DNA from: Enterococcus_D sp050529585
GTDB lineage: Bacteria > Bacillota > Bacilli > Lactobacillales > Enterococcaceae
Length of the DNA stretch: 64,000 nucleotides
Direction of reading: 5' to 3'
Assembly (NCBI RefSeq): GCF_050529585.1
Contig: NZ_CP172882.1
Coordinates: forward strand, 2,666,001-2,730,000
Positions 51,097 through 60,067 of this stretch are shown here, piece after piece. Below the pieces are notes generated by a model. The model made no database searches and was not told the DNA's origin. It saw only the letters and a list, made by a program, of their open reading frames with translations. Positions within the stretch are counted from its first letter, which is position 1, and every line of letters starts with the position of its first letter. The position numbers and the translations under genes were made by a program.

Positions 51097-51240
51097 CTAG
51101 TCAAACAAGAGATTGTGAATTTTAAAATAAAATCTAGTATCGATTTTCTCCCATTTAAAAGCATTTTCAACCACCATTGAATAAATTTCACAATCTTTAG
51201 CATCGAGATCATTCGAAATATTCCTGACAAGACTTTCCAC
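51097..51240 (-). pseudogene. Possible gene remnant or small ORF of 47 aa
   Basis: A minus-strand frame from GTG 51240 reads VESLVRNISNDLDAKDCEI and ends FYFKIHNLLFD. Its composition looks protein-like and better than the overlapping frames, but no ribosome binding site precedes it. It overlaps the promoter region of the pentapeptide gene. It is either a decayed gene end or chance. Confidence 0.25.
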
Positions 51241-51276
51241 ATGATATACTAGAAAAAAGTTTGAAAGGATGATTCC

Positions 51277-51909
51277 ATGGCCAAAAAAAATAGCCCGCTC
51301 CCTCCATTGCTGCCGACACTTATTACAGATGATTTTTATTTAGAAGAAGAAAAAATATTCGCTGGTGCTTTCTTTGAAGATGCTGATTGCAGTTATGATA
51401 CATGCAAAAACTTCGTCTTAAAACAATGTCACCTCAAAAAAATCACCCTGCAAAAAACACGACTTGAACAATGGGAATGTCAACATGTCGTCTTTGAACA
51501 GTGTGATTTTTCGAACCTTGAATGTTATGGGGCCAGCTTTCATCGCGTGGTTTTTAAACAATGTAAATTGACCGGCACTAATTTTGCAGACAGTTATTTT
51601 CGCGATTGCACCTTTATCGATTGTACCGCCAATTTTTCCTCATTCAGCAACACCAATATACGCACTATGCTGATCGACAATTGTCAATGTAATGACAGCG
51701 AATTTACTGAAGTTGATTGGAAACACCTGACCCTCAAAGAGAATCAGCTGAACAACAGTAATTGGTTTCACACAAAGTTGGCCACATTAGATTTCAGAAG
51801 CAATCGCTTTGAGCGAATTTCCCTCTCAATGGAACAACTCAAAGGACTTGTAGTAGACCAAGAGCAAGGCTTGATCATTGCTGCTGGTCTTGGCTTAGTC
51901 ATCGATTAA
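51277..51909 (+). CDS. Pentapeptide-repeat protein, Qnr-like
   Basis: The 210-aa protein is a right-handed beta-helix of about 30 pentapeptide repeats of the A(D/N)LXX type (CDFSNLECYGASFHRVVFKQC, TNFADSYFRDCTF). Its length, the central small break and the leucine-rich end (LKGLVVDQEQG) match chromosomal Qnr proteins of enterococci, which bind DNA gyrase and lower quinolone sensitivity. AAAGGA precedes ATG 51277, and CTGACA-15 bp-TATACT lies upstream. Its stop overlaps that of the convergent corA gene. The Qnr role is inferred. Confidence 0.8.
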   Translation: MAKKNSPLPPLLPTLITDDFYLEEEKIFAGAFFEDADCSYDTCKNFVLKQCHLKKITLQKTRLEQWECQHVVFEQCDFSNLECYGASFHRVVFKQCKLTGTNFADSYFRDCTFIDCTANFSSFSNTNIRTMLIDNCQCNDSEFTEVDWKHLTLKENQLNNSNWFHTKLATLDFRSNRFERISLSMEQLKGLVVDQEQGLIIAAGLGLVID

Positions 51910-52811
51910 CGAATGCGCCGCCAAAGGGCTACTAACATCCAAATCGAAAGTACCAAACTAATCAACAAAGCGATTCCCCAGCCAAATACGGAATTGGTGA
52001 ATGGCAAAGGCACATTCATGCCAAAGAAACTGGTGACGATCGACGGTACGGTCAAGAGCAAGGACCAGACAGTCAAGAATTTCATGGTATCGTTCAAGTT
52101 GTTGTTCAACAAGTTATTATACGTGCCAGACAACTGTTCTAAAATCTGAAAGGCCAACTGGGTCATCTCTACCGCTTGTTTGGCTTCGATCAGCGCATCA
52201 TCCAATTGCTCTTTTTCGTCATCATCCATGGAACGATATATCGATAATGCTTTGATTTGTTCCAACAAAACCGCATTTTGTTTGGTGGCTGACACCAAAA
52301 AGACAAGCCCCACTTCTAAATCGGACATCTGCAATAAATTTTTGTTCGTCGTTTTTTCCCGCAATCTTTGGTTGAGTCGAATGCGGTCACTATTGACTTC
52401 TTCAACTAAAGGAAAGAAGGTGCCTGAAATCAAAAAAAGACTTTGAAACAAAAAATGGATCGGTGTTTGCATGGGCGATTGCATGATCAGACGTTCCATC
52501 ATTGGCATCACATACTGTGTGTGCTGTGAGGAAAAGGTAAATAATTGCTGTTTCTTCAAGATAAAGGTCATTGGGCTTGTTTCGAAATGGTTGTCGCGTT
52601 TGTCTTGCTGCGGCACATTGTACACGACCAATAATGCGGCTTCCTCCGCATCGTATTCGACCCGAGCCCGTTCATTTTTGTCTAAGGAATATGTCAGCAT
52701 CTCATCTGAGAGATGATATTCTTTTTGCAATGCAGTGATACTTGCAGCATCTTGCTGATCCACTTGGATCCACTCATAGTTGCCATCATTGAATAAGTGC
52801 TTCTTTTCCAA
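51906..52811 (-). CDS. corA: CorA-family Mg2+/divalent cation channel
   Basis: This 301-aa protein has a long cytosolic helical domain, two C-terminal membrane helices and the pore motif in FFGMNVPLPFTN near residue 265. CorA forms pentamers that admit Mg2+ and sometimes Co2+. The chosen start is TTG at 52811 because GGAGGG lies 7 bp upstream; the frame from 52859 enters the terminator of the gene before. The gene ends against the convergent pentapeptide gene with a 4-bp overlap and no terminator between. Confidence 0.9.
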   Translation of the reverse strand: MEKKHLFNDGNYEWIQVDQQDAASITALQKEYHLSDEMLTYSLDKNERARVEYDAEEAALLVVYNVPQQDKRDNHFETSPMTFILKKQQLFTFSSQHTQYVMPMMERLIMQSPMQTPIHFLFQSLFLISGTFFPLVEEVNSDRIRLNQRLREKTTNKNLLQMSDLEVGLVFLVSATKQNAVLLEQIKALSIYRSMDDDEKEQLDDALIEAKQAVEMTQLAFQILEQLSGTYNNLLNNNLNDTMKFLTVWSLLLTVPSIVTSFFGMNVPLPFTNSVFGWGIALLISLVLSIWMLVALWRRIR

Positions 52812-52845
52812 AGTGTTCCCTCCAGTCTTTTTTTCTATTATAAAA

Positions 52846-52884
52846 GAAAAAAAGCCCAAAGCCCACTTAAACGCGGTCTTTGGG
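52846..52884 (-). terminator. Terminator after the deoxynucleoside kinase gene
   Basis: CCCAAAG/CTTTGGG forms the outer stem on the minus strand, with further pairing inside, and is followed by CTTTTTTTC. It lies 13 bp after the stop at 52897. Confidence 0.75.
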
Positions 52885-52896
52885 TAAATCGGTCAT

Positions 52897-53538
52897 CTAA
52901 CGTACGTCTTTTAGCGCTTCTTCAATCATCGTCAAAACAGCTTGCGCCGCATTGGGATCTTCGACAAAATTGAACAGATCGCCATCGATTTGAATCTTTG
53001 GACTTTCATTATAGTCCTCATACCATTGATCATACCGTTTATTTAATTCTTTATAATAATCATATAAAGTCGGATCAAAGGTCAATTGCTCATATTCCCG
53101 ACCTCGTTTTTGGATCCGTTCTAACATAGTTTCAAAAGATACCCGAATGTGTACCAATAAATCAGGATGTTTTTTGTAGGCAGCATACGGCAGTTCTTCT
53201 AACATATTTGCCAATAACTCATCGTACACTTTGACCTCAGTATCTGTCGCCCGTCCTAAATCGGCATTCAAATGAAACAAAAGTGAATCTTCATAAATCG
53301 ACCGATCCAACACATTATTATCGTCTGTCATTGCTTTCTTGATACTGTCAAATCGTTTATTCAAAAAATAAATTTGTAATAAAAACGCATATTTATTTGG
53401 ATCTGCATAAAATAATGGCAACACTTCATTGTCATCGATCGATTCATAAAAGGCTTCACTGCCTAAATGATTGGCAATCAACGCTGTCAAACTTGATTTA
53501 CCGGCACCAATTGTACCTGCTAATACGATCACGCTCAT
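52897..53538 (-). CDS. Deoxynucleoside kinase (dGK/dAK family)
   Basis: This 213-aa cytosolic kinase phosphorylates deoxyadenosine and/or deoxyguanosine for salvage. The P-loop GTIGAGKSSL is at residue 8, followed by FYESIDDNEVLPLFY, the catalytic DRSIYEDSLLFH and the lid RIQKRGREYEQ. I chose ATG 53538 (MSVIVLAG) after GGGGG; the frame from 53589 is longer than the family. It is monocistronic. Which base is preferred cannot be read. Confidence 0.9.
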   Translation of the reverse strand: MSVIVLAGTIGAGKSSLTALIANHLGSEAFYESIDDNEVLPLFYADPNKYAFLLQIYFLNKRFDSIKKAMTDDNNVLDRSIYEDSLLFHLNADLGRATDTEVKVYDELLANMLEELPYAAYKKHPDLLVHIRVSFETMLERIQKRGREYEQLTFDPTLYDYYKELNKRYDQWYEDYNESPKIQIDGDLFNFVEDPNAAQAVLTMIEEALKDVR

Positions 53539-53703
53539 ATCCCCCAACTCACTTACACTAAATATTGTATGTTTACTTTGCGTTATCAACTATACAACAC
53601 TATATCTTGTGTCGTCAACTGAAATTGTCAAAGCATAAATAAAGATTTTTTTCAATAAAAGTTTAAAGATTTTTGCTTTTTTTTCAAATCTCTATCGGAA
53701 TGC

Positions 53704-53732
53704 TTAACGAATCAGCGATCTTCTAGTAGAAT
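53704..53732 (+). promoter_or_regulatory. Promoter of the mevalonate operon
   Basis: TTAACG (53704-53709), 17 bp and TAGAAT (53727-53732) lie about 107 bp before the first gene, leaving a leader of about 100 nt with no recognised regulatory fold. Confidence 0.6.
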
Positions 53733-53839
53733 AGGAAAGGATCTTTCATTCAATTATTTTCTTGTCAGTCGTTTTTTACGTTCATGACATATAAAAAAGA
53801 TACAGGTGGGCAAGGCTCCCTAAAGAAATGAGGAAAAAT

Positions 53840-54772
53840 ATGTCAATCGGTAGTGGCATAGCTACGGGTAAAATCATCTTGATGGGGGAACATGCCGTCG
53901 TGTATGGTGAACCCGCAATTGCTTTCCCCTTTGCGGGTGCAAAAGTGCAAGTCGAAATGATAGGAAGTACAGCGAACACATTGATTTCCAGTTACTTTCA
54001 CGGTTTTTTGGCCGACGTGCCCATTCATATGAAAAATGTCAGAGAACTCTTGCTGCGCTTGCAACAAGACTTTCAGACCGGGCCTGTTCAAACCACGATC
54101 GTCAGCACCATCCCTTCTGAACGCGGGATGGGTTCTAGTGCAGCAGTGGCTGTTGCATTGACCCGGGCTTTTTTTGATTGGATCGGTCACCCTTATCAAA
54201 AAGAAGAATTGATGCAGTATGTTGATTTTTCTGAAAAAATCGCCCACGGCAATCCTAGTGGTATCGATGCTGCTGCAACGAGCGGTCATGATGCCATCTA
54301 TTTTGTCAAAGGACAACCCATTACCTCTTTTCCCTTGACCATTGATGGCTACTTACTGGTCGCAGATACTGGAATCAAAGGACAAACCCGTGAAGCGGTC
54401 AAAAGTGTCGCCCATCTTTTTGATACGGATCGCACTTTAGCTAGTCAAGCAATCCAACAAATCGGTCAAGAAACACAATTAGCAAAACAGGCAATCATTG
54501 GCAATCAGCTGGCCGCCTTAGGACAAGCAATGAATCACGCCCATCAGGCGTTGCAATCATTGGGGGTCAGCAACACAAGTTTAGATCATTTGGTGACAAC
54601 AGCCAGACAGCATGGCGCGTTTGGCGCTAAATTGACCGGCGGCGGCCGCGGCGGCTGCTTGATCGTCTTAACTGATACCAAAGAAAAGGCTGAAGCAATC
54701 AGCCATATTTTATTGTCCGAAGGCGCCCGTGCGACTTGGATTCAAGGATTAGGAGTTTATGAACATGTATAA
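53840..54772 (+). CDS. mvaK1: Mevalonate kinase
   Basis: This GHMP kinase phosphorylates mevalonate for isoprenoid synthesis. The 310-aa chain opens with ATGKIILMGEHAVVYGEPAIAF, has the ATP loop PSERGMGSSAAVAVA near residue 95, the catalytic-region GNPSGIDAAA near residue 137 and the C-terminal KLTGGGRGGCLI. The start at 53840 follows GAGG by 6 bp; an ATG at 53828 contains that site. It is first in mvaK1-mvaD-mvaK2-fni, an order typical of enterococci, and overlaps mvaD by 8 bp. Confidence 0.96.
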   Translation: MSIGSGIATGKIILMGEHAVVYGEPAIAFPFAGAKVQVEMIGSTANTLISSYFHGFLADVPIHMKNVRELLLRLQQDFQTGPVQTTIVSTIPSERGMGSSAAVAVALTRAFFDWIGHPYQKEELMQYVDFSEKIAHGNPSGIDAAATSGHDAIYFVKGQPITSFPLTIDGYLLVADTGIKGQTREAVKSVAHLFDTDRTLASQAIQQIGQETQLAKQAIIGNQLAALGQAMNHAHQALQSLGVSNTSLDHLVTTARQHGAFGAKLTGGGRGGCLIVLTDTKEKAEAISHILLSEGARATWIQGLGVYEHV

Positions 54773-55784
54773 AGGGAAAGCACGTGCTTACACAAATATT
54801 GCGTTGATCAAATACTGGGGCAAACGGGATGAAGCATTGATTTTACCAATGAACAATAGCCTTTCACTAACATTGGATGCATTTTATACGGAAACGACTG
54901 CCACATTTGCAGAAGAATTTACAGAAGACCGTTTTTTCTTAGATGGTGTGCAACAATCCAAAGCAGCTACCAAAAAAATCAGTGCTTTCTTAGATTTGAT
55001 TCGCACTGAGGCAAACTGCTCTTTTTCTGCATTGATCAATAGCCAGAACTTCGTGCCAACTGCTGCTGGATTAGCCTCTTCAGCGAGTGGTTTGGCTGCT
55101 TTGGCCGGTGCTTGCAACGAGGCATTGGGTCTGCATCTTTCATCAGAGGAACTCTCACGACTGGCACGTAAAGGGTCTGGTTCTGCTTGCCGCAGTATTT
55201 ATGGTGGATTCGCAGAATGGCAGCAAGGAACAGATGCCACATCTTACGCCGTTCAAGTACCTTCTGACCATTGGGAAAATGACTTGAGCATGATTTTTAT
55301 CTTGATCAATGATCAAGCAAAAGAAGTCTCCAGCCGTGATGGCATGCGCCGAACAGTGGAAACTTCCAGTTTTTATGCGGGGTGGTTAACAGCTGCTGCC
55401 AAAGACTTGGTAACAATCAAACAAGCTATCACTGACAAAGATTTTACAGCATTGGGTAAAGTAACGGAGGCCAACGCATTGAAGATGCATGCGACGACAT
55501 TAGCAGCCCAACCGCCTTTCACCTACTGGTCGCCAGAATCCCTGCGGGCCATGGACTGTGTCCGCCAAATTCGTCAGCAAGGACTGCCTTGTTACTTTAC
55601 GATGGACGCTGGACCAAATGTCAAAGTGCTTTGTCAAAAACGTGATGAACAAGCAATTTTACAAGCGCTGCAAGCAAACTTTGCCAAAGAACAACTGATC
55701 TTGGCCCATGTTGGATCAGGACTAACTGCATTACCTGTAAACAATCCCGCACCAAAAACCATCAAGGAGTGTCGACATGTTTGA
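54765..55784 (+). CDS. mvaD: Diphosphomevalonate decarboxylase
   Basis: MvaD makes isopentenyl diphosphate from diphosphomevalonate with ATP. The 339-aa GHMP protein has ARAYTNIALIKYWGKRDE at the start, the ATP loop TAAGLASSASGLAALA near residue 100, SGSACRSIYGGF near residue 140 and YFTMDAGPNVKVL near residue 275. ATG 54765 is 9 bp after AGGAG; ATG 54759 is too close. It overlaps both neighbours by a few bases. Confidence 0.96.
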   Translation: MYKGKARAYTNIALIKYWGKRDEALILPMNNSLSLTLDAFYTETTATFAEEFTEDRFFLDGVQQSKAATKKISAFLDLIRTEANCSFSALINSQNFVPTAAGLASSASGLAALAGACNEALGLHLSSEELSRLARKGSGSACRSIYGGFAEWQQGTDATSYAVQVPSDHWENDLSMIFILINDQAKEVSSRDGMRRTVETSSFYAGWLTAAAKDLVTIKQAITDKDFTALGKVTEANALKMHATTLAAQPPFTYWSPESLRAMDCVRQIRQQGLPCYFTMDAGPNVKVLCQKRDEQAILQALQANFAKEQLILAHVGSGLTALPVNNPAPKTIKECRHV

Positions 55785-56856
55785 ACTATCTGTCCCAGGA
55801 AAATTATTTATTGCTGGTGAATATGCGGTCGTCGAACCGGGTCATCCTGCAATTATCGTAGCTGTTGATCAATTTATCAATATCACGATCGAGCAAGCCA
55901 AAAAAAACGGCAGTATTCAGTCTGCACAATACAGTGATTTACCCGTTCGCTGGACAAGGCGTAAAGGCGAACTTGTTTTGGATCATCGCGACAATCCTTT
56001 TCATTATATTTTGGCGGCCATTCGCCTGACAGAAAAATACGCCCGCGAAAAAGACATCACTTTGTCATTTTATGACTTAAAAGTGACCAGTGAATTAGAC
56101 AATTCGAATGGGCGTAAATATGGCTTAGGTTCGAGTGGTGCCGTGACGGTGGCGACAGTTAAAGCGTTGAACTTGTTTTATCAGCTGCATATGGACCGTC
56201 TGACTCAATTCAAAATAGCGGCTTTGGCCCATCTAGCTGTACAAGGAAATGGCTCTTGCGGCGATATTGCTGCTTCTTGCTACGGCGGTTGGTTGGCGTT
56301 TTCGACCTTTGACCACGATTGGGTTTTAACCCAGCAAAAGCAACGATCACTCACCGACCTGTTGGCTTTGGACTGGCCAGGTCTGTCGATTCGCCCCCTG
56401 ACTGTGCCTAAATCTTTGCGCTTGCTGATTGGCTGGACAGGCTCTCCTGCTTCTACTTCTGACTTAGTGGACCAAGTCTACCAATCAAAAGAAGCCAAAG
56501 AAACGGCTTATAGTGATTTTCTCAACGCCAGTAAGTCTTGCGTCAATCGGTTGATCGATGGCTTCTTGAATGAAGATAGCCGAACCATCAAAAAAATGAT
56601 CACTGAAAACCGCAAATTATTGGTTGGGTTGTCTGCATTGACAGGCGTATCGATCGAGACCCCCGCGCTGAAGAAATTATGCGACTTAGCAGAAACCTAT
56701 CGCGGTGCAGCCAAGTCTTCTGGCGCAGGCGGCGGTGACTGCGGCATCGTCATCGTTGATCAAAAAACAGGCATCTTGCCCTTGATGAGCGCATGGGAAA
56801 AAGCGGACATCATTCCATTGCCATTACACGTCTACCATTATCGGGAGGATCAATAA
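55777..56856 (+). CDS. mvaK2: Phosphomevalonate kinase
   Basis: This 359-aa GHMP kinase converts phosphomevalonate to the diphosphate. It starts VPGKLFIAGEYAVVEPGHPA, has the ATP loop KYGLGSSGAVTVATVKA near residue 115, GNGSCGDIAASCYGGW near residue 160 and the C-terminal AAKSSGAGGGDCGIVI. AAGGAG lies 8 bp before ATG 55777. It overlaps mvaD by 8 bp and shares one base with the fni start (TAATG). Confidence 0.96.
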   Translation: MFELSVPGKLFIAGEYAVVEPGHPAIIVAVDQFINITIEQAKKNGSIQSAQYSDLPVRWTRRKGELVLDHRDNPFHYILAAIRLTEKYAREKDITLSFYDLKVTSELDNSNGRKYGLGSSGAVTVATVKALNLFYQLHMDRLTQFKIAALAHLAVQGNGSCGDIAASCYGGWLAFSTFDHDWVLTQQKQRSLTDLLALDWPGLSIRPLTVPKSLRLLIGWTGSPASTSDLVDQVYQSKEAKETAYSDFLNASKSCVNRLIDGFLNEDSRTIKKMITENRKLLVGLSALTGVSIETPALKKLCDLAETYRGAAKSSGAGGGDCGIVIVDQKTGILPLMSAWEKADIIPLPLHVYHYREDQ

Positions 56857-57896
56857 TGAATCGAAAAGATGAACACGTGTCATTAGCCAAAGCGTTTCAT
56901 AAAGAACATAGCAATGACTTTGATTTCGTCCAACTGGTCCATCATTCATTTCCAGGGGTTGACGTCGATCAAGTATCGATTGCCACCACTTTATTTGATC
57001 GCCGCTTTACGAGTCCTTTTTTTATCAACGCCATGACTGGCGGCAGTCAAAAAACCAAAGAAATCAATCGTGATTTAGCAGATATTGCCCGAACTTGCGA
57101 CTTGATGATGGCAACAGGCTCTGTCTCAGCTGCCTTAAAAGATCCATCTGTTTCGGAGTCTTTCACGATTGTCCGCGAAACTCATCCAAAAGGTTTTTTA
57201 CTGGCGAATATCGGTGCTGGAAGTCCTGTTGAGAATGCCAAACGTGCGATCGATCTCTTCCAAGCAGACGCATTGCAGATCCACCTCAATGCACCACAGG
57301 AATTGGTGATGCCTGAAGGGGATCGTCATTTTCGCCAATGGCTGACGTTATTAGAAAAAACTGTTGCGCAAGTCAACGTCCCAGTGATCGTGAAAGAAGT
57401 CGGTTTTGGGATGTCTCGCGAAACCATCCAACAACTGTTAGATATTGGTATTGAAACGATCGATGTTGCTGGCAGCGGTGGTACAAGTTTTACACAAATC
57501 GAAAATGCCCGTCGTAAAAAACGTGAAATGGCCTATTTGGATCATTTTGGTCAATCAACAGTGATCTCATTATTGGAATCAAATGAAGTCAAACAATCTT
57601 TTACTCGGATCGCTTCCGGGGGTATTCGAGATGCATTTGATATTTTCAAAGCACTATGTCTCGGGGCACAGAGTGTTGGCTTATCCGGTACGATCCTAAA
57701 CTTATTATTGACAAGAGGCAAAGAAGAAACAATCGCCACTGTTCAATCATGGCAAGCACAATTGCGCTTGCTGTATACAATGGTCGGCCAAACCCAAACC
57801 AGTGATTTAACGAGCGTACCTTTGGTATTCAGCGGTCCTGTAAAAGACTGGTGCGAAGCAAGGCGTATTCCGTTAACCACGTATAGTTTTCGGTAA
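56856..57896 (+). CDS. fni: Type 2 isopentenyl-diphosphate isomerase
   Basis: Fni is an FMN- and NAD(P)H-dependent enzyme that interconverts isopentenyl and dimethylallyl diphosphate. The 346-aa TIM-barrel protein begins MNRKDEHVSLAKAFH, shows FINAMTGGSQKTKEIN near residue 60, VPVIVKEVGFGMSRE near residue 180 and VAGSGGTSFTQIE near residue 203. GGGAGG lies 7 bp before ATG 56856, which overlaps the mvaK2 stop. It completes the operon, followed by a terminator. Confidence 0.96.
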   Translation: MNRKDEHVSLAKAFHKEHSNDFDFVQLVHHSFPGVDVDQVSIATTLFDRRFTSPFFINAMTGGSQKTKEINRDLADIARTCDLMMATGSVSAALKDPSVSESFTIVRETHPKGFLLANIGAGSPVENAKRAIDLFQADALQIHLNAPQELVMPEGDRHFRQWLTLLEKTVAQVNVPVIVKEVGFGMSRETIQQLLDIGIETIDVAGSGGTSFTQIENARRKKREMAYLDHFGQSTVISLLESNEVKQSFTRIASGGIRDAFDIFKALCLGAQSVGLSGTILNLLLTRGKEETIATVQSWQAQLRLLYTMVGQTQTSDLTSVPLVFSGPVKDWCEARRIPLTTYSFR

Positions 57897-57908
57897 TACC
57901 AATCAAGG

Positions 57909-57949
57909 AAGAACGTATCGATCAAGGAAAACGATACGTTCTTTTTTTT
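57909..57949 (+). terminator. Terminator of the mevalonate operon
   Basis: A perfect 12-bp stem AAGAACGTATCG/CGATACGTTCTT with an 11-nt loop is followed by a run of eight T. Confidence 0.9.
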
Positions 57950-57981
57950 GTTGCTTTTTTATCTGCCAATCAAGACAGCGG

Positions 57982-58006
57982 CTTGATAATCACTTTCATT
58001 ATCAAG
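57982..58006. promoter_or_regulatory. Fur/PerR-like box before the P1B ATPase gene
   Basis: GATAATCACTTTCATTATC lies inside an inverted repeat with 9-bp arms (CTTGATAAT/ATTATCAAG). It matches the Fur box GATAATGATAATCATTATC at 15 of 19 positions. A T-rich run follows, so it might also act as a weak terminator. A TGCTATGCT extended -10 lies about 35 bp downstream. Confidence 0.55.
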
Positions 58007-58137
58007 TAGTGTTTTTTTTTTACACACTCAATGATTGATGTGCTATGCTGAGGTTGAAATAGGTGTTTGTCACGTGATGCAATCATTGAATGCATTTTTG
58101 CATCCCCATCTCACTTGTCTAAAAAGGAGGAGATCAA

Positions 58138-60048
58138 ATGGTACGATCAACAATTTCAGCCATGATATCTACCATAGCCTGTCTTATTTTCATGGTTGCA
58201 GGGGTCACTTTATCAAAGCTTGCACTGCCCTTTAGTGAAGTGGCCTATGGTCTGGCGATCTTGGCTGGTGGCTGGAAACAAACTTGGGAAGGCATCGAGG
58301 AATTATGGACAGAAAAATCACTGAATGTTGATTTATTGATGGCCTTAGCAGCCTTGGGCGCTTGTACGATCGGCCATTGGTTTGAAGGGGCTATGTTGAC
58401 TTTCATTTTTTGTTTAAGTGGTGCCTTAGAAGAATATACGACCAATAAAAGTACCCGCGAAATCAGTGCATTGATGGCTTTAAAACCAACCACTGCACAA
58501 CGCTTACAGTCAGATGGTCAACTAGAAGAAGTAGCCGTTGAACAATTGTCCCTGCAAGATACGATTATGGTTGCAAAAGGCAGTGCCATACCTATCGACG
58601 GGCAAGTCATCCATGGCACAAGCGCTGTAGATGAAGCCGCGCTCAGTGGTGAGTCTTTGCCAGTAGAAAAACAACTTGGCGATGCAGTCTATGGCGGCAC
58701 GATCAATTTAGGTCAACCTTTATTGGTCAAAGTCACCCATACCAGCGAACAGACCCGTTTTGCAAAAATCATTCAACTAGTCGAAGAAGCGCAACAACTG
58801 CCTAGTCAAACGGCCACCTTGATTGAAAAAATCGAAAAGGTTTATGTCCCGATCGTCATGATCGCGGTCCCATTGATGATTGTTCTATGTACGTTGTATA
58901 CTGATTGGGGCTTTCAAGAAAGCTTTTATCGCGGTATGGTCTTGCTGGTAGTTGCCTCCCCTTGTGCACTGGTGGCTTCTGCTACACCTGCAACCCTAGC
59001 TGCAATCTCTCATGCAGCCCGCATTGGGGTACTTTGCAAAGGCGGACAAGCATTGGATACTTTTGCACACCTAAATGCCATCGCTTTTGACAAAACTGGA
59101 ACATTGACCAATGGCAAACCCGTTGTAACAGATGCCGATTTTTTTGTAGACATCCCCGATTTACCTCGTTTGATCGTGGGAATGGAATCACAATCCTCAC
59201 ACCCATTGGCAGAAGCAATCCAAGCTTTTTATCGCGACACAGAGCCGATTTCCCTCCAAGTCACTGAACAAGCAGGCATCGGGTTGACAACGGATTACCA
59301 AGGCTGCCGATGGCAAATTGGGAAAGAAGCAGGTTCTGCTCATTTTTGCGAAACCCAAACCAAACAGCTGAATCAACTGAAATCTCAAGGCAAAACGTTG
59401 ATCTATATCAATCGAGATCATCAACTTGTAGGCTATTTGGCATTATTGGATCAACCGCGGCTAGATGCCCAAGTTTGTATCAGTTACTTTCGTGAGTTAG
59501 GGATTCAAACAACGATGCTGACAGGTGATCATCAAGGAACTGCCCAACGTGTGGCGTCAGAAATTGGCATAGATGACTATCTCAGTGATTGTTTGCCTGA
59601 TGAAAAAACCACGGCTATCAAAGAATTGAAGCATCGTTATCAGGTCAATGCCATGGTTGGCGATGGGATCAACGATGCCCCTGCACTTGCTACGGCTAGC
59701 CTTGGTATCGCAATGGGAGAAGGGACCGATGTAGCGATGGATGTGGCAGATATCGTTTTGATGAAAAACGACCTCTTACGCTTGATCGACAGTCACCGTT
59801 TGGCCCGCAAATTACAGCGAATCATTAAGCAAAATATCATTTTTTCTATCAGTGTGATCTTGCTCTTGATTGCCTCGAACTTCTTAAGTTTCTTGACACT
59901 TCCTCTCGGGGTCGTCGGTCATGAAGGCAGTACGATTTTGGTGATTCTCAATGGGTTACGGATGTTGATTCCCCTAAGGAAAGAACAACACAGGCCAACC
60001 ACTCATTGTGACGATTGTGTCTTATATCAAAAAATGCAGCACATCTGA
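58138..60048 (+). CDS. P1B-4-type heavy-metal ATPase (Fe/Zn/Co efflux type)
   Basis: The 636-aa membrane ATPase has two N-terminal helices, the actuator motif LSGESLPV, the metal-site helix VVASPCALVAS (SPC), the phosphorylation site DKTGTLTNG and GDGINDAPAL. SPC plus the late VGHEGSTILVILNG (HEGST) is the signature of subgroup P1B-4, which exports Fe2+, Zn2+ or Co2+ (PfeT/ZosA type). The N-terminus has no CxxC domain; the C-terminus carries HCDDCVLYQ, a small possible metal site. A Fur/PerR-like box lies upstream, fitting iron efflux or peroxide response. AAGGAGGAG precedes ATG 58138. Confidence 0.92.
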   Translation: MVRSTISAMISTIACLIFMVAGVTLSKLALPFSEVAYGLAILAGGWKQTWEGIEELWTEKSLNVDLLMALAALGACTIGHWFEGAMLTFIFCLSGALEEYTTNKSTREISALMALKPTTAQRLQSDGQLEEVAVEQLSLQDTIMVAKGSAIPIDGQVIHGTSAVDEAALSGESLPVEKQLGDAVYGGTINLGQPLLVKVTHTSEQTRFAKIIQLVEEAQQLPSQTATLIEKIEKVYVPIVMIAVPLMIVLCTLYTDWGFQESFYRGMVLLVVASPCALVASATPATLAAISHAARIGVLCKGGQALDTFAHLNAIAFDKTGTLTNGKPVVTDADFFVDIPDLPRLIVGMESQSSHPLAEAIQAFYRDTEPISLQVTEQAGIGLTTDYQGCRWQIGKEAGSAHFCETQTKQLNQLKSQGKTLIYINRDHQLVGYLALLDQPRLDAQVCISYFRELGIQTTMLTGDHQGTAQRVASEIGIDDYLSDCLPDEKTTAIKELKHRYQVNAMVGDGINDAPALATASLGIAMGEGTDVAMDVADIVLMKNDLLRLIDSHRLARKLQRIIKQNIIFSISVILLLIASNFLSFLTLPLGVVGHEGSTILVILNGLRMLIPLRKEQHRPTTHCDDCVLYQKMQHI

Positions 60049-60066
60049 CCATGTGCTGCATTTTTG
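60034..60066. terminator. Bidirectional terminator overlapping the ATPase 3' end
   Basis: ATGCAGCACAT/ATGTGCTGCAT is a perfect 11-bp stem with a 6-nt loop, with A-run before and T-run after. It includes the last codons and stop of the ATPase gene. Confidence 0.85.
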
Positions 60067-60067
60067 T

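Noticed and set aside
53843..54316. Minus-strand frame of 157 aa opposite mevalonate kinase
   Set aside because: It is a shadow of the GHMP kinase gene, which has all expected motifs.
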